DNA of 63,347 nucleotides, from the NCBI GenBank assembly GCA_900696515.1, contig CAADGK010000002.1, forward strand, positions 1 to 63,347. The letters are read 5' to 3'. The notes below the pieces were generated by a model. That model was not told the origin of the DNA. It searched no databases and saw only the letters and a program-made list of their open reading frames with translations. Below, one piece after another: positions 48,667 to 57,910 of this stretch. Each line of letters begins with the position of its first letter. Position 1 is the stretch's first letter. This stretch comes from an uncultured Nitrosospira sp. GTDB lineage: Bacteria; Nitrospirota; Nitrospiria; Nitrospirales; Nitrospiraceae. A program made the translations under genes and the position numbers.

Positions 48667-49905
48667 GTGAACGAAATATTAAGGGAATTCGGTATTGAGG
48701 TAAAGCGATACGTTCCGAGTATCTACGAAGAGATGGTTACGCTTGGCGCAGGAAGCAGTTCAAAAGGTCATGTGCTACTGTCCTATTTGATCAAGCCATT
48801 TTTAGTAAAGTCCGAAGCGCAGATCCCGACGTCACATACGAACCACTGGAGATGTCTGCAGATCGCCAAAATTCTCTTGGATTTGGGATACACCGTTGAT
48901 GTGATCGACTCACATAACAAAACGTTTGAGCCGACGAAGTCGTACACCATGTTCATTGGTCACCGGATCAATTTCGATCGGATCGCGATGCTGCTCAACG
49001 CCGATTGCATCAAGATTGCCCACTTGGATACGGCACATTGGATTTATAATAACTATGCGACCTATCGAAGAAAGCTGGAGTTACAGCAGAGAAGAGGGAT
49101 TACGATCAAGGGGAGCGATAGGATCGTGGAGCACACGCTGGCAAACGAACACGCGGATTACGTGACCGTATGCGGGAATAATTTCAATATCAATACGCTT
49201 CGGTACTTGAACAAGCCGATCTATACGCTTCCGCAAACTCCAGCCGTCTTGTACCCATGGCCGGAGCAGAAAGATCATGGCGCGTGCCGGAAGAACTTTC
49301 TCTGGTTCGGTAGCCACGGCTTTGTACACAAGGGCTTGGATTTGGCATTGGAAGCGTTTGCTGAAATGCCGGATTATCATTTGTATGTGTGTGGGCCGCT
49401 GGGGAAAGAGCCTGATTTTGTGAAGGCATACGAACAGGAATTGTATCGAACATCCAATATTCATCCCGTCGGATGGGTTGATGTGGAGAGTCCGAAGTTT
49501 GTGACGACCGCGAACCAATGCCTCGGAGTCGTCAACCCCTCTTGTTCCGAGGCAGGAGGGGGGAATGTGATTGTCTGCATGCATGCGGGCTTAATTCCAC
49601 TTGTGAGTTATGAGACGAGTGTGGATGTCCATGATTACGGCGTGATGTTCAGGGACAGCGCCATCAATACGATCAAGGACACGGTGCAGCTGGTGTCCAA
49701 TCTCCCGGTCGAACAATTGACTCGGATGTCCAGAAGGGCATGGGAGTTTGCCAGAGACAACCACACAAGGGATAAATTCGCCGTAGAGTATGAGAAACTC
49801 ATCGTGAATATTCTGGCTAAGGCAGCGGTCAAGGATGAAGTAGGGCATGTCGGTTGCGGCCGTGATTCACGCGCCACTGATCCAATGACTCTCATGCAAA
49901 AGTAA
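48667..49905 (+). CDS. Glycosyltransferase (GT-B type), stand-alone paralogue of the next gene
   Basis: The protein has 412 residues from GTG 48667; TTG 48664 is adjacent. It reads as a GT-B enzyme with a GT4-type second half: FLWFGSHGFVHKGLDLALEAFAEMPDYHLYVCGP, then NIHPVGWVDVESPKF and NPSCSEAGGGNVIVCMHAGLIPLVS. The N-terminal half includes SYTMFIGHRINFDRIA and IKIAHLDTAHWIYNNYATYRRKLELQQRRG. These segments recur almost in register in the C-terminal two thirds of the following gene, so the pair arose by duplication. Donor and acceptor are unknown. Confidence 0.85.
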   Translation: MNEILREFGIEVKRYVPSIYEEMVTLGAGSSSKGHVLLSYLIKPFLVKSEAQIPTSHTNHWRCLQIAKILLDLGYTVDVIDSHNKTFEPTKSYTMFIGHRINFDRIAMLLNADCIKIAHLDTAHWIYNNYATYRRKLELQQRRGITIKGSDRIVEHTLANEHADYVTVCGNNFNINTLRYLNKPIYTLPQTPAVLYPWPEQKDHGACRKNFLWFGSHGFVHKGLDLALEAFAEMPDYHLYVCGPLGKEPDFVKAYEQELYRTSNIHPVGWVDVESPKFVTTANQCLGVVNPSCSEAGGGNVIVCMHAGLIPLVSYETSVDVHDYGVMFRDSAINTIKDTVQLVSNLPVEQLTRMSRRAWEFARDNHTRDKFAVEYEKLIVNILAKAAVKDEVGHVGCGRDSRATDPMTLMQK

Positions 49906-49972
49906 TCCGCAAAGCACACAGGGTATCGTATCCGGTAAGCTCGAACAAGTCCTCTCCCGGGGTTGGCGCCTC

Positions 49973-51976
49973 ATGTCGCGTCCGGTCATACTTGAAAAGT
50001 CGATCATCGTCTCTGCGCATCCGGACGATGAAGTGCTGTGGTTTAGTTCCATTCTGGAGAAGGTGGAGACAGTTCTGATCTGCTTTCTCAACAATGAGAC
50101 GCATCCAAGGTACAACGCAGGAAGACGCAAGAGCTTGGAAGAGTATCCGATCAAGAACGTCTTGTGTTTTCACATGGACGAAGCGGGGGTGCTGAACGGC
50201 GCGAATTGGAAAAGGCCGGTCGCGACCGAGTACGGGCTCGAGATTGTCCAGGATCATATTCCGCTGCAGAGGATTCAGAAGTACAAGGATAACTACCGGG
50301 AGTTGGTGCAGCGATTGGAGCAACAGCTGCGTGGATATAGAAATGTGTTTACCCATAATCCCTGGGGAGAGTACGGACACGAAGAACATGTACAGGTGCA
50401 CCGTGCGGTCACATCGTTGCAGAAGAAACTAGGGTTTCACTTCTGGTATTCGAATTATGTCGCCGAGAAATCATTCCGGATGATGACGGCGCATCGTGAA
50501 CGACTGCGGTGTGAGTCGGTAACCCTTGGCACGAACCGGACACTGGCGCACGAGATCAAAGAGATCTACAGAAGGAATGACTGTTGGACCTGGCATGATA
50601 ACTGGGAGTGGTTGCCGAAAGAATCATTCGTCAGAGAGTTGACCGTTGCTGAGGCGAAGACGCGCAGTCGTCCGTTTCCCACGAACCGTATCAGGGTCAC
50701 TCCTCCTCCATCGTTCTATTCGCTCGTCAAACAAGCGCTGAATAGGGTTTCGACGGAGATCACCCGCTCGCTGGGGTTTGAAATCAGTCGACGACGCCGG
50801 GAGCCGTGGGACCGGGTCGTGTGGCTTCAGCCGGACCGGCCGCCCAACGGTACGGTGCTGCTTTCCTGGGATGTGACACCGTTCGGCGAGGCGTCCCGTC
50901 TTCCCGGCGCTCCGGTACCGCCCATCGACAAAGACTGCGTCCGAGTTGCCCGCGCATTCCTGGATCTGGGCTTCTCCGTGGAGGTGGTTGATGTGCGGAA
51001 TCGTGCCTTCCACCCGAGGAAGCCGTACGTGATGTTCGCCGGGCATCGAATGAATTTTGACCGGCTTGCCGGCGAGCTTCCCAAGACATGCATCAAGATC
51101 GCCTGTCTGGACACTGCGCACTGGGTCTTTCACAATCAGGCGACGTACCGTCGTCAATTCGAATTGCAGCAGCGAAAGGGTGTAACCGTTGCGGGCAGCC
51201 AGTGTCTTATTGAGCCAGACCTGGCGATTGAACACGCGGACTATGCGGTCATATACGGCAACAACTGGACGATGGATACCTATCGGTATGCGAATGTCCC
51301 TCTCTTCCGTGTGCCACGGTTCACGGGCGCTGCGTTAAATCGGCCTGAGGAGAAAGATCCGAATGCCTGTCGCAGGCGGTATCTTTGGCTTGCCGATCAA
51401 GGTATCGTCCATAGGGGCCTGGATCTCGCGTTAGATGCATTTGCAGCGATGCCGGAGTACGAGCTGTATGTGTGTGGTCCCATTGAGAGAGAGAAGGAGT
51501 TCGTCAAAGCCTACTATAGAGAGTTGTACCGTACGGCCAACATTCACCCGATCGGAAGTGTGGATGTGATGGGGGCGGGCTTTCAGGAGATTGCGAATAG
51601 ATGTATTGGCATAGTATTCCCATCTTGTTCGGAGGCGCAGGCAGTCCCCGTGATCACGGCCATGCATGCCGGGCTTCTTCCTTTGGTAAGCGAAGAAGCC
51701 GGGATCGATGTGGACGAGTATGGGGTGGTGTTTGCCAATCATGATGTGACCACGATCCAGGAGGCGGTCCGTCGGGTTTCCGGCCTGTCGACCGACTGTT
51801 TACGCGAGATGGCGAGAAAGGCCTGGGGACATGCTCGAGAGAACCATACAAGCGAACATTTTTCCAGGGTGTTTAAACAAATAGTTTTGGGTATCATGGA
51901 GAAACACAGGGAAGGCAACAGCTCGCATCCGGGAAGGGGGGACTGTGGGAGTTCGGGTTTCCAGGTGAAAGCATGA
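49973..51976 (+). CDS. Fusion of PIG-L-type deacetylase and glycosyltransferase
   Basis: The protein has 667 residues. Residues 8-175 form a PIG-L/LmbE-type metal-dependent deacetylase. AHPDDE is at 15-20, with the zinc His and Asp. The second motif is GHEEHVQVHRAV at 135-146, with His residues at the expected places. A linker (about 190-280) leads to a glycosyltransferase (about 281-650) homologous along its whole length to the preceding gene (HRMNFDRLAG, DTAHWVFHNQATYRRQFELQQRKG, RGLDLALDAFAAMPEYELYVCGP, PSCSEAQAVPVITAMHAGLLPLVS). It could transfer an N-acetylated sugar and deacetylate it, or act at two steps on one glycan. Its stop overlaps the next start (ATGA). Confidence 0.88.
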   Translation: MSRPVILEKSIIVSAHPDDEVLWFSSILEKVETVLICFLNNETHPRYNAGRRKSLEEYPIKNVLCFHMDEAGVLNGANWKRPVATEYGLEIVQDHIPLQRIQKYKDNYRELVQRLEQQLRGYRNVFTHNPWGEYGHEEHVQVHRAVTSLQKKLGFHFWYSNYVAEKSFRMMTAHRERLRCESVTLGTNRTLAHEIKEIYRRNDCWTWHDNWEWLPKESFVRELTVAEAKTRSRPFPTNRIRVTPPPSFYSLVKQALNRVSTEITRSLGFEISRRRREPWDRVVWLQPDRPPNGTVLLSWDVTPFGEASRLPGAPVPPIDKDCVRVARAFLDLGFSVEVVDVRNRAFHPRKPYVMFAGHRMNFDRLAGELPKTCIKIACLDTAHWVFHNQATYRRQFELQQRKGVTVAGSQCLIEPDLAIEHADYAVIYGNNWTMDTYRYANVPLFRVPRFTGAALNRPEEKDPNACRRRYLWLADQGIVHRGLDLALDAFAAMPEYELYVCGPIEREKEFVKAYYRELYRTANIHPIGSVDVMGAGFQEIANRCIGIVFPSCSEAQAVPVITAMHAGLLPLVSEEAGIDVDEYGVVFANHDVTTIQEAVRRVSGLSTDCLREMARKAWGHARENHTSEHFSRVFKQIVLGIMEKHREGNSSHPGRGDCGSSGFQVKA

Positions 51977-52959
51977 AGGTGGAGTCTCAACCACTCGTAA
52001 CGGTACTCACGCCGGTATACAACGGCGTGGAATTTTTACAGGAATGTATTGAGAGCGTGCTGGGGCAATCGTATCACAATTGGGAATATTGCATTGTGAA
52101 CAATTGCAGCACCGATCGTACCCTTGAGGTGGCTCAAGCATATGCGACAAAAGACAAACGGATCCGAATCTGTAACAACTCAGAATTCGTCAGCAGCGGA
52201 CGAAATGGGAATATTGCGTTCCAACAGGTTTCACCGAACAGTAAGTACTGTAAGGTTGTCCATGCCGATGACTGGCTGTTCCCTGAATGTCTCATGAAAA
52301 TGGTTGAGCTCGCGGAAGTCCATCCGACCGTCGCGATAGTTGGAGCCTATGGGCTGGTTGGAGACTTCGTATCCTGGGATGGTTTGCCGTATACCAAGTC
52401 GGTCATGTCCGGCAGAGACATCTCCAGATGGATTCTTTTGGGGAAACCGTATGTGTTCGGCAATCCTACGTCTCTACTCCTGCGAGCAGACGTGGTGCGA
52501 GCTTCAGGTCAATTTTACAATGAGTCCAATAATCACCGCGACTCCGAAGCCTGTCTTCGCATTCTGAGGAATTGGGACTTTGGTTTTGTTCATCAAGTGT
52601 TGACCTATAACAGGCTGCGAGAGGGGTCCGAGAGAAGTTTTAGTAAGCGGTACAATACGTACTTGCCCAATTATGTTGATAGACTGCTGCAGTTTGGACC
52701 GGCTGTATTGAGTCAAGATGAATTACAGTCGCGCCTAAAACACCATCTCGATGTGTATTATGAGTATCTGGCCAGCTCGCTGCTCGGGCTGAGAGACAAG
52801 GAGTTTTGGGACTTCCATAAGGATAAAATGAAGCAGATCGGCCACCCACTGAGCCTGACAAGGTTACTGGCCGCCGTTTGCTCACAAGTCATGGAATATC
52901 TGTGTAATCCAAAACGGACGGCCGAGAGTCTCATGAAGAGGTCCTCGAGGCCCCGATAA
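51973..52959 (+). CDS. Family 2 glycosyltransferase
   Basis: The protein has 328 residues. The GT-A domain opens VTVLTPVYNGVEFLQECIESVLGQSYHNWEYCIVNNCSTDRT. The metal site reads HADDWLFPE (D-D in place of D-x-D). The C-terminal 100 residues are helical and include VMEYLCNPKRTAESLMKRSSRPR. There are no membrane segments. It is translationally coupled to the fusion gene upstream. Confidence 0.9.
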   Translation: MKVESQPLVTVLTPVYNGVEFLQECIESVLGQSYHNWEYCIVNNCSTDRTLEVAQAYATKDKRIRICNNSEFVSSGRNGNIAFQQVSPNSKYCKVVHADDWLFPECLMKMVELAEVHPTVAIVGAYGLVGDFVSWDGLPYTKSVMSGRDISRWILLGKPYVFGNPTSLLLRADVVRASGQFYNESNNHRDSEACLRILRNWDFGFVHQVLTYNRLREGSERSFSKRYNTYLPNYVDRLLQFGPAVLSQDELQSRLKHHLDVYYEYLASSLLGLRDKEFWDFHKDKMKQIGHPLSLTRLLAAVCSQVMEYLCNPKRTAESLMKRSSRPR

Positions 52960-53014
52960 CGATTCAATCAGCGCAGAAAACTTTTGGTGCGCAGCGCGGT
53001 AGGAGGTATTCACA

Positions 53015-53743
53015 ATGCAGTATCATGGGCTGAGGAGGACAATTGCCCTCGTGATGTTCCAACTTAGGAATATTCGCAAAGAGAAGTTTGAATGCCCGAT
53101 CTGTGGTTACCGTGGTCCCTTCCTGGATAAGGCCACGTCCGTCGGCTGTCGGAAGCATGCGAAGTGTCCGAACTGTATGGCTCTGGAACGGCACCGGCTT
53201 CAGTTTCTGGTCTTACGCGAAGTGCTGCGGGGGAAACCGACTGGCCAATGGAGGATGCTTCACATAGCGCCGGAGCCTTTTCTTAAGGACTTCTTTAAGC
53301 GGCAGGTTGGTCAATACGAAACAGCAGATTTGAAGAAGAAAAGCGTGGATTACCACGTGGATCTACAATATCTCCCATTCAGAGACGGCACGTATGATTT
53401 CGTGTTTGCCTCGCATGTGCTGGAACATATTCCTGATGATCATCGGGCGATTTCAGAAATCCGGAGGGTATTGAAGCCGAATGGCCTTGCCGTTCTTCCT
53501 GTGCCGATCTATTCGGAGAAAACTGTCGAGTATGCGGAGCCGGATCCGAAGGAGTTTTACCATGTGCGCGCGCCAGGGTTAGACTATTTCGATCGATACC
53601 AGCCGTATTTCTCGAAGGTCGACAAGTTTGACTCCGGCTCCCAGCCCGAGCAATACCAGCTGTTTGTGTACCGGGAGGATCGTGCTCCGTCTGTTGGGCA
53701 GGAAGCCAAACTCAGGGATGTGATCCCGGTATGCTATGTTTGA
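53015..53743 (+). CDS. Class I SAM-dependent methyltransferase
   Basis: The protein has 242 residues. An N-terminal zinc-ribbon (CPICGYRGPF and CPNC) precedes a Methyltransf_11-type domain. In that domain, VDLQYLPFRDGTYDFVFASHVLEHIPDDHRAISEIRRVLKPNGLAVLPVPI shows motifs II to IV. The zinc-ribbon with a VLEH methyltransferase is common in glycan clusters. It may methylate a sugar or the glycan end, perhaps supplying the cap recognised by the Wzt-like C-terminal domain (inference). A clean AGGAGGT site precedes ATG 53015. Confidence 0.88.
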   Translation: MQYHGLRRTIALVMFQLRNIRKEKFECPICGYRGPFLDKATSVGCRKHAKCPNCMALERHRLQFLVLREVLRGKPTGQWRMLHIAPEPFLKDFFKRQVGQYETADLKKKSVDYHVDLQYLPFRDGTYDFVFASHVLEHIPDDHRAISEIRRVLKPNGLAVLPVPIYSEKTVEYAEPDPKEFYHVRAPGLDYFDRYQPYFSKVDKFDSGSQPEQYQLFVYREDRAPSVGQEAKLRDVIPVCYV

Positions 53744-53908
53744 CGTGGGGTGTATTGCATTGTTGCAACGGGTTGTGAGTTTGCCGCGAATGCTTACTTG
53801 TAGTAGTGTGTAAATCTCAATTTCGTAGGCGAAAGCGCATTGCTTCAGTAAGCTCTGCATGGATAGCTCGAAATCGCGCGAAACGGTTATTGGGTACTGA
53901 GTAACGCT

Positions 53909-55168
53909 ATGGCGGGGAATGGGAGAAGCATTTCTGTGGGCATGGGGGTACCCCACCCGTTTTTCCCTGACATCGGAGTCGTCGCTTTTGTGCCGGAGGA
54001 GTGGGGCGGGCCCTGGTTGTCACGGCATCAGGTGTTGACTCGGTTGTCGAAGTATTTTCATGTTGTCTGGGCGGAGCCGGCTCGAAGATGGAGGCCCTTT
54101 GTGGCCGGGGGAAGAAAGCCGGTGATACAGTCTTCTTCAACGGCGCAGTTTCCAGAAAGTCTGGTGTTGTATCAGCCGGAAAGGTGGCTGCCGTGGTTTG
54201 GTCGACCAGCCTGGCTAGCCTCCTGGACCGCTGTCGAACGGGCTCGTCGTGCGACGGCATTGCTTCGTCGACGTGGGTGCAAGACCATCATTTTCTATCT
54301 TTGGCGGCCGTATTTCGACCGCGCCTTAGAGAGCGGCTTGTACGATCTCAGTTGTTATCACATCGTTGATGAATATTCCTTTTCACCAACCGAGCGGCCG
54401 CTGGAAGAGCGAGAGGTGCAGGTCATCAAGCGAGTCGATCAGGTATTCATCCATTCGCCGGCTTTGATGGAACGCAAAGGGCATTTCAATCCTCATACGC
54501 TCTTTGTTCCCAATGGTGTGAACTATAAAGCATTCGCGACTCATCATGATGAGCCGGATGACTTAAGAGGGATCCCCCGTCCGAGAATCGGTTACATCGG
54601 AGTCATCAAGGCGCAGTTGGATTTGAGGCTTTTGCTTGGCTTGGCCACATGCCATAAGGAATGGTCTTTTGTCTTTGTCGGCCCCCCAAACAGCCTGGGG
54701 ATGGAAGCGCCCGTAGTGGATGAATTATCTCGATTGTCGAATGTGCATTTCCTTGGGCATAAGCCGATAGACATCGCCTGTGCCTATCCACAGCATATGG
54801 ATGTGTGCATGCTGCCGTACAAAGACAACGACTATACCAAGTACATTTATCCGCTCAAACTTCACGAATATCTAGCCGGTGGGAAACCGATTGTGGGCAC
54901 CTCGATTCGTTCGCTACGTGATTTTTCTCATGTCATTACACTGGCACGTACACGTGAAGAGTGGTCGCGCGCCTTGGCGGAATCACTCGCGCCGGATGCG
55001 GTGTCGATCGAGCAGATCGAGAAGCGGCGGAGCATCGCCAGGCAGGTGGATTGGGATACATTGGTTCGTAAAATCGCAGGTGCACTGTGCAATCGAATCA
55101 GCCCGCTGTATGGGGAGCGATTCGCCGCGTTTGACTCGGAAACTTGTCCGGATTATGCCGCCAATTGA
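53909..55168 (+). CDS. Glycosyltransferase, GT4-like
   Basis: The protein has 419 residues from ATG 53909; ATG 53942 is possible. The N-terminal GVVAFVPEEWGGPWLSRHQVLTRLSKYFHVVWAEPARRW is typical of a GT-B family found in exopolysaccharide clusters. The second Rossmann fold includes IGYIGVIKAQLDLRLLLGLATCHKEWSFVFVGP and MLPYKDNDYTKYIYPLKLHEYLAGGKPIVGTSI. A 165-base gap precedes it. Substrates are unknown. Confidence 0.88.
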   Translation: MAGNGRSISVGMGVPHPFFPDIGVVAFVPEEWGGPWLSRHQVLTRLSKYFHVVWAEPARRWRPFVAGGRKPVIQSSSTAQFPESLVLYQPERWLPWFGRPAWLASWTAVERARRATALLRRRGCKTIIFYLWRPYFDRALESGLYDLSCYHIVDEYSFSPTERPLEEREVQVIKRVDQVFIHSPALMERKGHFNPHTLFVPNGVNYKAFATHHDEPDDLRGIPRPRIGYIGVIKAQLDLRLLLGLATCHKEWSFVFVGPPNSLGMEAPVVDELSRLSNVHFLGHKPIDIACAYPQHMDVCMLPYKDNDYTKYIYPLKLHEYLAGGKPIVGTSIRSLRDFSHVITLARTREEWSRALAESLAPDAVSIEQIEKRRSIARQVDWDTLVRKIAGALCNRISPLYGERFAAFDSETCPDYAAN

Positions 55169-55204
55169 CAAGGCCGAAACGTCCGTGACGGCGAGGTAGG
55201 ACTC

Positions 55205-56548
55205 ATGGGATTGTATTCACTGACGCGGTCTATTCGCTGGTGGTTGAACGGGTTTCCGGGCGACGCGTATGCGCGGCTTCTTGCACAGTCAGAGCATTGG
55301 TCAAAAGAAGAGATGCGGGCCTACCGTGACGGAAAGCTCCAAAGGTTAATCGCCCACTGCTACGAGAATGTTCCCTACTATAAGGATGTCATGGATCGTG
55401 AGAAGCTCAGGCCCGGTGATATCCGATCCGCGGCTGATCTCGCAAAGTTGCCCCTGTTGACAAAAGAGACAGTGAGGAAGCATCGAGACGAGTTGATGGC
55501 TTCGAACATACAGCAGATGGCAGTTACCTGGTCTAAAACGGGAGGTACCACCGGAGAGCCAATGAGGATTTGTCGGAATGTCGAATCCGGTGCGTGGTCG
55601 AGTATGTGTTATGAGCGCGGATTGGGATGGGGAGGATTGGGCCTTGAGGATCCGAGGATCAAACTGTTCGGTGGGTCGTTGGGAATCGACAAGAAGTCCT
55701 TCATTGAAAACCTTGGAACAAGGATTCGACGGGATGTGTTCTTGCCGGCCTTCGAGCTTCGTGTAGATACGGCGCCGACTTTCTTCAGTAACATTCGCAA
55801 TTCCCGCAGCCGCTTCTTGATAGGATATGCCTCTGCTGTGTTTCGGCTGGCCAAGCTGGCGGAAGAGATGAATGACTCGATTCGATTCGATGCGGTGTTC
55901 CCAACGGCGGAGTTGTTGTTGCCGGAATGGGAAGAAACGATTCGAAAGGTGTTTCAATGCCATGTCTTGCCGTATTACGGGAGCGGCGAAGTGGGATCTT
56001 TAGGGTATTCTCGCCCGGATTCCAGCGGGTATTTTATCCCAGAGGAGCACGTCGTCATAGAGGTGCTGCAAAAGGACGGCTCCACGCAATTGTCGGGTGA
56101 CGGAGGGTTCGTGATCACGGAGCTTGATAACTATGCCATGCCCCTGATTCGGTACGTGAATGGTGATGCGGGAAAAGTTTCCGACTCTCCAGGCAGTGGT
56201 CTCCCTTTTAGCCGGATCGAACGGCTGGATGGAAGATATAATAGTTTGCTTCTGACGGATACCGGGGATTTGATTTCCGGAGCGATCGGTGCTCACATCT
56301 TCCGTCACGTTCCGTCGGTTCGAACGTACAGAATCATTCAAGAGACCCAACTGGATGTCAGTATTAATATTGTCCCAGAAGCCAGCTATAGCGAGAAAGA
56401 TGAGAATCTTATCCTGGGCCTATTTGGTAGGCATCTTGGCAGAAAGACAAAAATAGCTATCCATCGAGTAACTCATATCGAGACTCCGCCATCTGGAAAG
56501 TCCGTCTTTGTCATTAATAAGTGTCTCTCCTCACCAGTTCGTCACTAA
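55205..56548 (+). CDS. CapK/PaaK-like adenylate-forming enzyme
   Basis: The protein has 447 residues and belongs to the ANL superfamily, phenylacetate-CoA ligase branch. The nucleotide loop TGGTTGEP is at 112-119, with YYGSGEVGSLGYSRP and ITELDNYAMPLIRYVNGDAGKV further on. Members encoded in capsule and exopolysaccharide clusters (CapK-like) are thought to activate an acid for attachment to the glycan, but their substrates are not established. No carrier protein or acyltransferase is adjacent. A GAGGTAGGA site precedes ATG 55205. Confidence 0.88.
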   Translation: MGLYSLTRSIRWWLNGFPGDAYARLLAQSEHWSKEEMRAYRDGKLQRLIAHCYENVPYYKDVMDREKLRPGDIRSAADLAKLPLLTKETVRKHRDELMASNIQQMAVTWSKTGGTTGEPMRICRNVESGAWSSMCYERGLGWGGLGLEDPRIKLFGGSLGIDKKSFIENLGTRIRRDVFLPAFELRVDTAPTFFSNIRNSRSRFLIGYASAVFRLAKLAEEMNDSIRFDAVFPTAELLLPEWEETIRKVFQCHVLPYYGSGEVGSLGYSRPDSSGYFIPEEHVVIEVLQKDGSTQLSGDGGFVITELDNYAMPLIRYVNGDAGKVSDSPGSGLPFSRIERLDGRYNSLLLTDTGDLISGAIGAHIFRHVPSVRTYRIIQETQLDVSINIVPEASYSEKDENLILGLFGRHLGRKTKIAIHRVTHIETPPSGKSVFVINKCLSSPVRH

Positions 56549-56557
56549 AAGCTCATG

Positions 56558-56572
56558 ATGCTAGAATAGCAT
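56558..56572. repeat. Inverted repeat over the start codon of the next glycosyltransferase gene
   Basis: ATGCTA (56558-56563) and TAGCAT (56567-56572) are perfect inverted arms around a 3-base loop. The second arm contains the first two bases of the ATG at 56571. No Shine-Dalgarno sequence is visible between the arms, so the hairpin could limit independent initiation and favour coupling to upstream translation. Confidence 0.4.
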
Positions 56573-57845
56573 GAACGAACGCCGGCCCAGACTACTGTTT
56601 TTGGCGCATGCCTTTCCACCTTGGAACGCGGCTGGTTCGGTGCGCCTGTGGAATATTGCCAAACATTTGGCTCGACTGGGCTGGCAAGTGACAGTAGTAT
56701 CTCCTGACCCTGCGATTATTCGTAAGGCAGAGGATCCAGAAAGAGTTTCTACTCTCCTAGCTGAAGAGGGCATCAATCGGTTGGTGACTGGTTATCGATG
56801 GCGATGTCTTTCCCCCAAGGACCTAAAATGTTGGGACCGGAACCTTGGGTGGCTTGCCGGAGGAGTCTGCCGAACCATTGCACGGAATCTAGGCATTGAA
56901 AAGTCCGTCGGATGGGTCAGTGCAGCGGAACGAGCGTGTTCGAGCTTAACACCAGATGATGTGGACGTAATCCTCGCTTCAGGCTCACCGTTCATCGCGT
57001 TTAGAGTGGCAAAGAAGTTGTCAGAACGGCTCGGTCGGCCGTATGTTCTGGACTACCGTGATCCCTGGACCGGAAATCCTCACAGCTCTCGCTCCTCGAG
57101 GGTAAGGACAGTCCAGGAGGAGACGCGGTTGCTTGAAAGTTGTGCTGCCGTGACGATTGTGTCGCCCTCGTGGGGTCTGGCGTTGGATCAACGTTACGGA
57201 GTCGGGCGAAAGCTCCATGTGATCACGAACGGGTATGATCCCGACGAAATGGCAAGGGTGAACGCAAATACATTTGACCATTGTGCCTTTGTGTACACCG
57301 GAGTCTTCTACCCTCCTAAGCGGGTTATCTCACCATTTCTGGCTGCTCTCAAGTGTCTCGATCAGAGTCGTGATGCAGGCGATAAGGCGTGGTCTTTTCA
57401 TTATTACGGAGCGGATGTACGTCATGTTCGTGAACAAGCAGAGCAGTTGGGGGTGAGCCATCGGATTGTGTTCCACGGAAGGGTTTCGCAGCGCGAGGCA
57501 GTATCGGCGGTTAAGGGCGCGAGTCTGGCTGTTGTTATCACATCAGTTGAAGATGAGGGTAACCTAGCGGATAAAGGAATTGTTACAGGGAAAATATTTG
57601 AGGCAATCGGTGTCAGAACGCCGGTGCTTCTGATTGCCCCTAAGGGAAGTGATGCCGCAACGACTACTGAGACTACCGGATTGGTGAGAAGTTTTACAGG
57701 AACTGACGTCCAGGGTATGGCGATGTTTCTTAAGGATATCGCTTATGGACAGGCTCCTGAACCGAAAAATGTTGACGCGTTTTCCTGGGGAAATATTGCA
57801 AAGCAATTAAATGTCGTGTTGCGTCAAGTGATGTCGACGAACTGA
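56571..57845 (+). CDS. Glycosyltransferase, GT4-like
   Basis: The protein has 424 residues. The N-terminal LLFLAHAFPPWNAAGSVRLWNIAKHLARLGWQVTVVSPD is a typical GT4 start. YVLDYRDPW and TIVSPSWG follow, then FVYTGVFYPPKRV and the second domain ending GKIFEAIGVRTPVLLIAPKGSDAATT. It starts 22 bases after the CapK-like gene at a hairpin-covered ATG. Substrates are unknown. Confidence 0.9.
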   Translation: MNERRPRLLFLAHAFPPWNAAGSVRLWNIAKHLARLGWQVTVVSPDPAIIRKAEDPERVSTLLAEEGINRLVTGYRWRCLSPKDLKCWDRNLGWLAGGVCRTIARNLGIEKSVGWVSAAERACSSLTPDDVDVILASGSPFIAFRVAKKLSERLGRPYVLDYRDPWTGNPHSSRSSRVRTVQEETRLLESCAAVTIVSPSWGLALDQRYGVGRKLHVITNGYDPDEMARVNANTFDHCAFVYTGVFYPPKRVISPFLAALKCLDQSRDAGDKAWSFHYYGADVRHVREQAEQLGVSHRIVFHGRVSQREAVSAVKGASLAVVITSVEDEGNLADKGIVTGKIFEAIGVRTPVLLIAPKGSDAATTTETTGLVRSFTGTDVQGMAMFLKDIAYGQAPEPKNVDAFSWGNIAKQLNVVLRQVMSTN

Positions 57846-57910
57846 CCGAGGCCTGCTGCTTTGTTTGGGGAAAACCGGGGCCGGTCAGACTAGATTGGAA
57901 TAGGATAACC

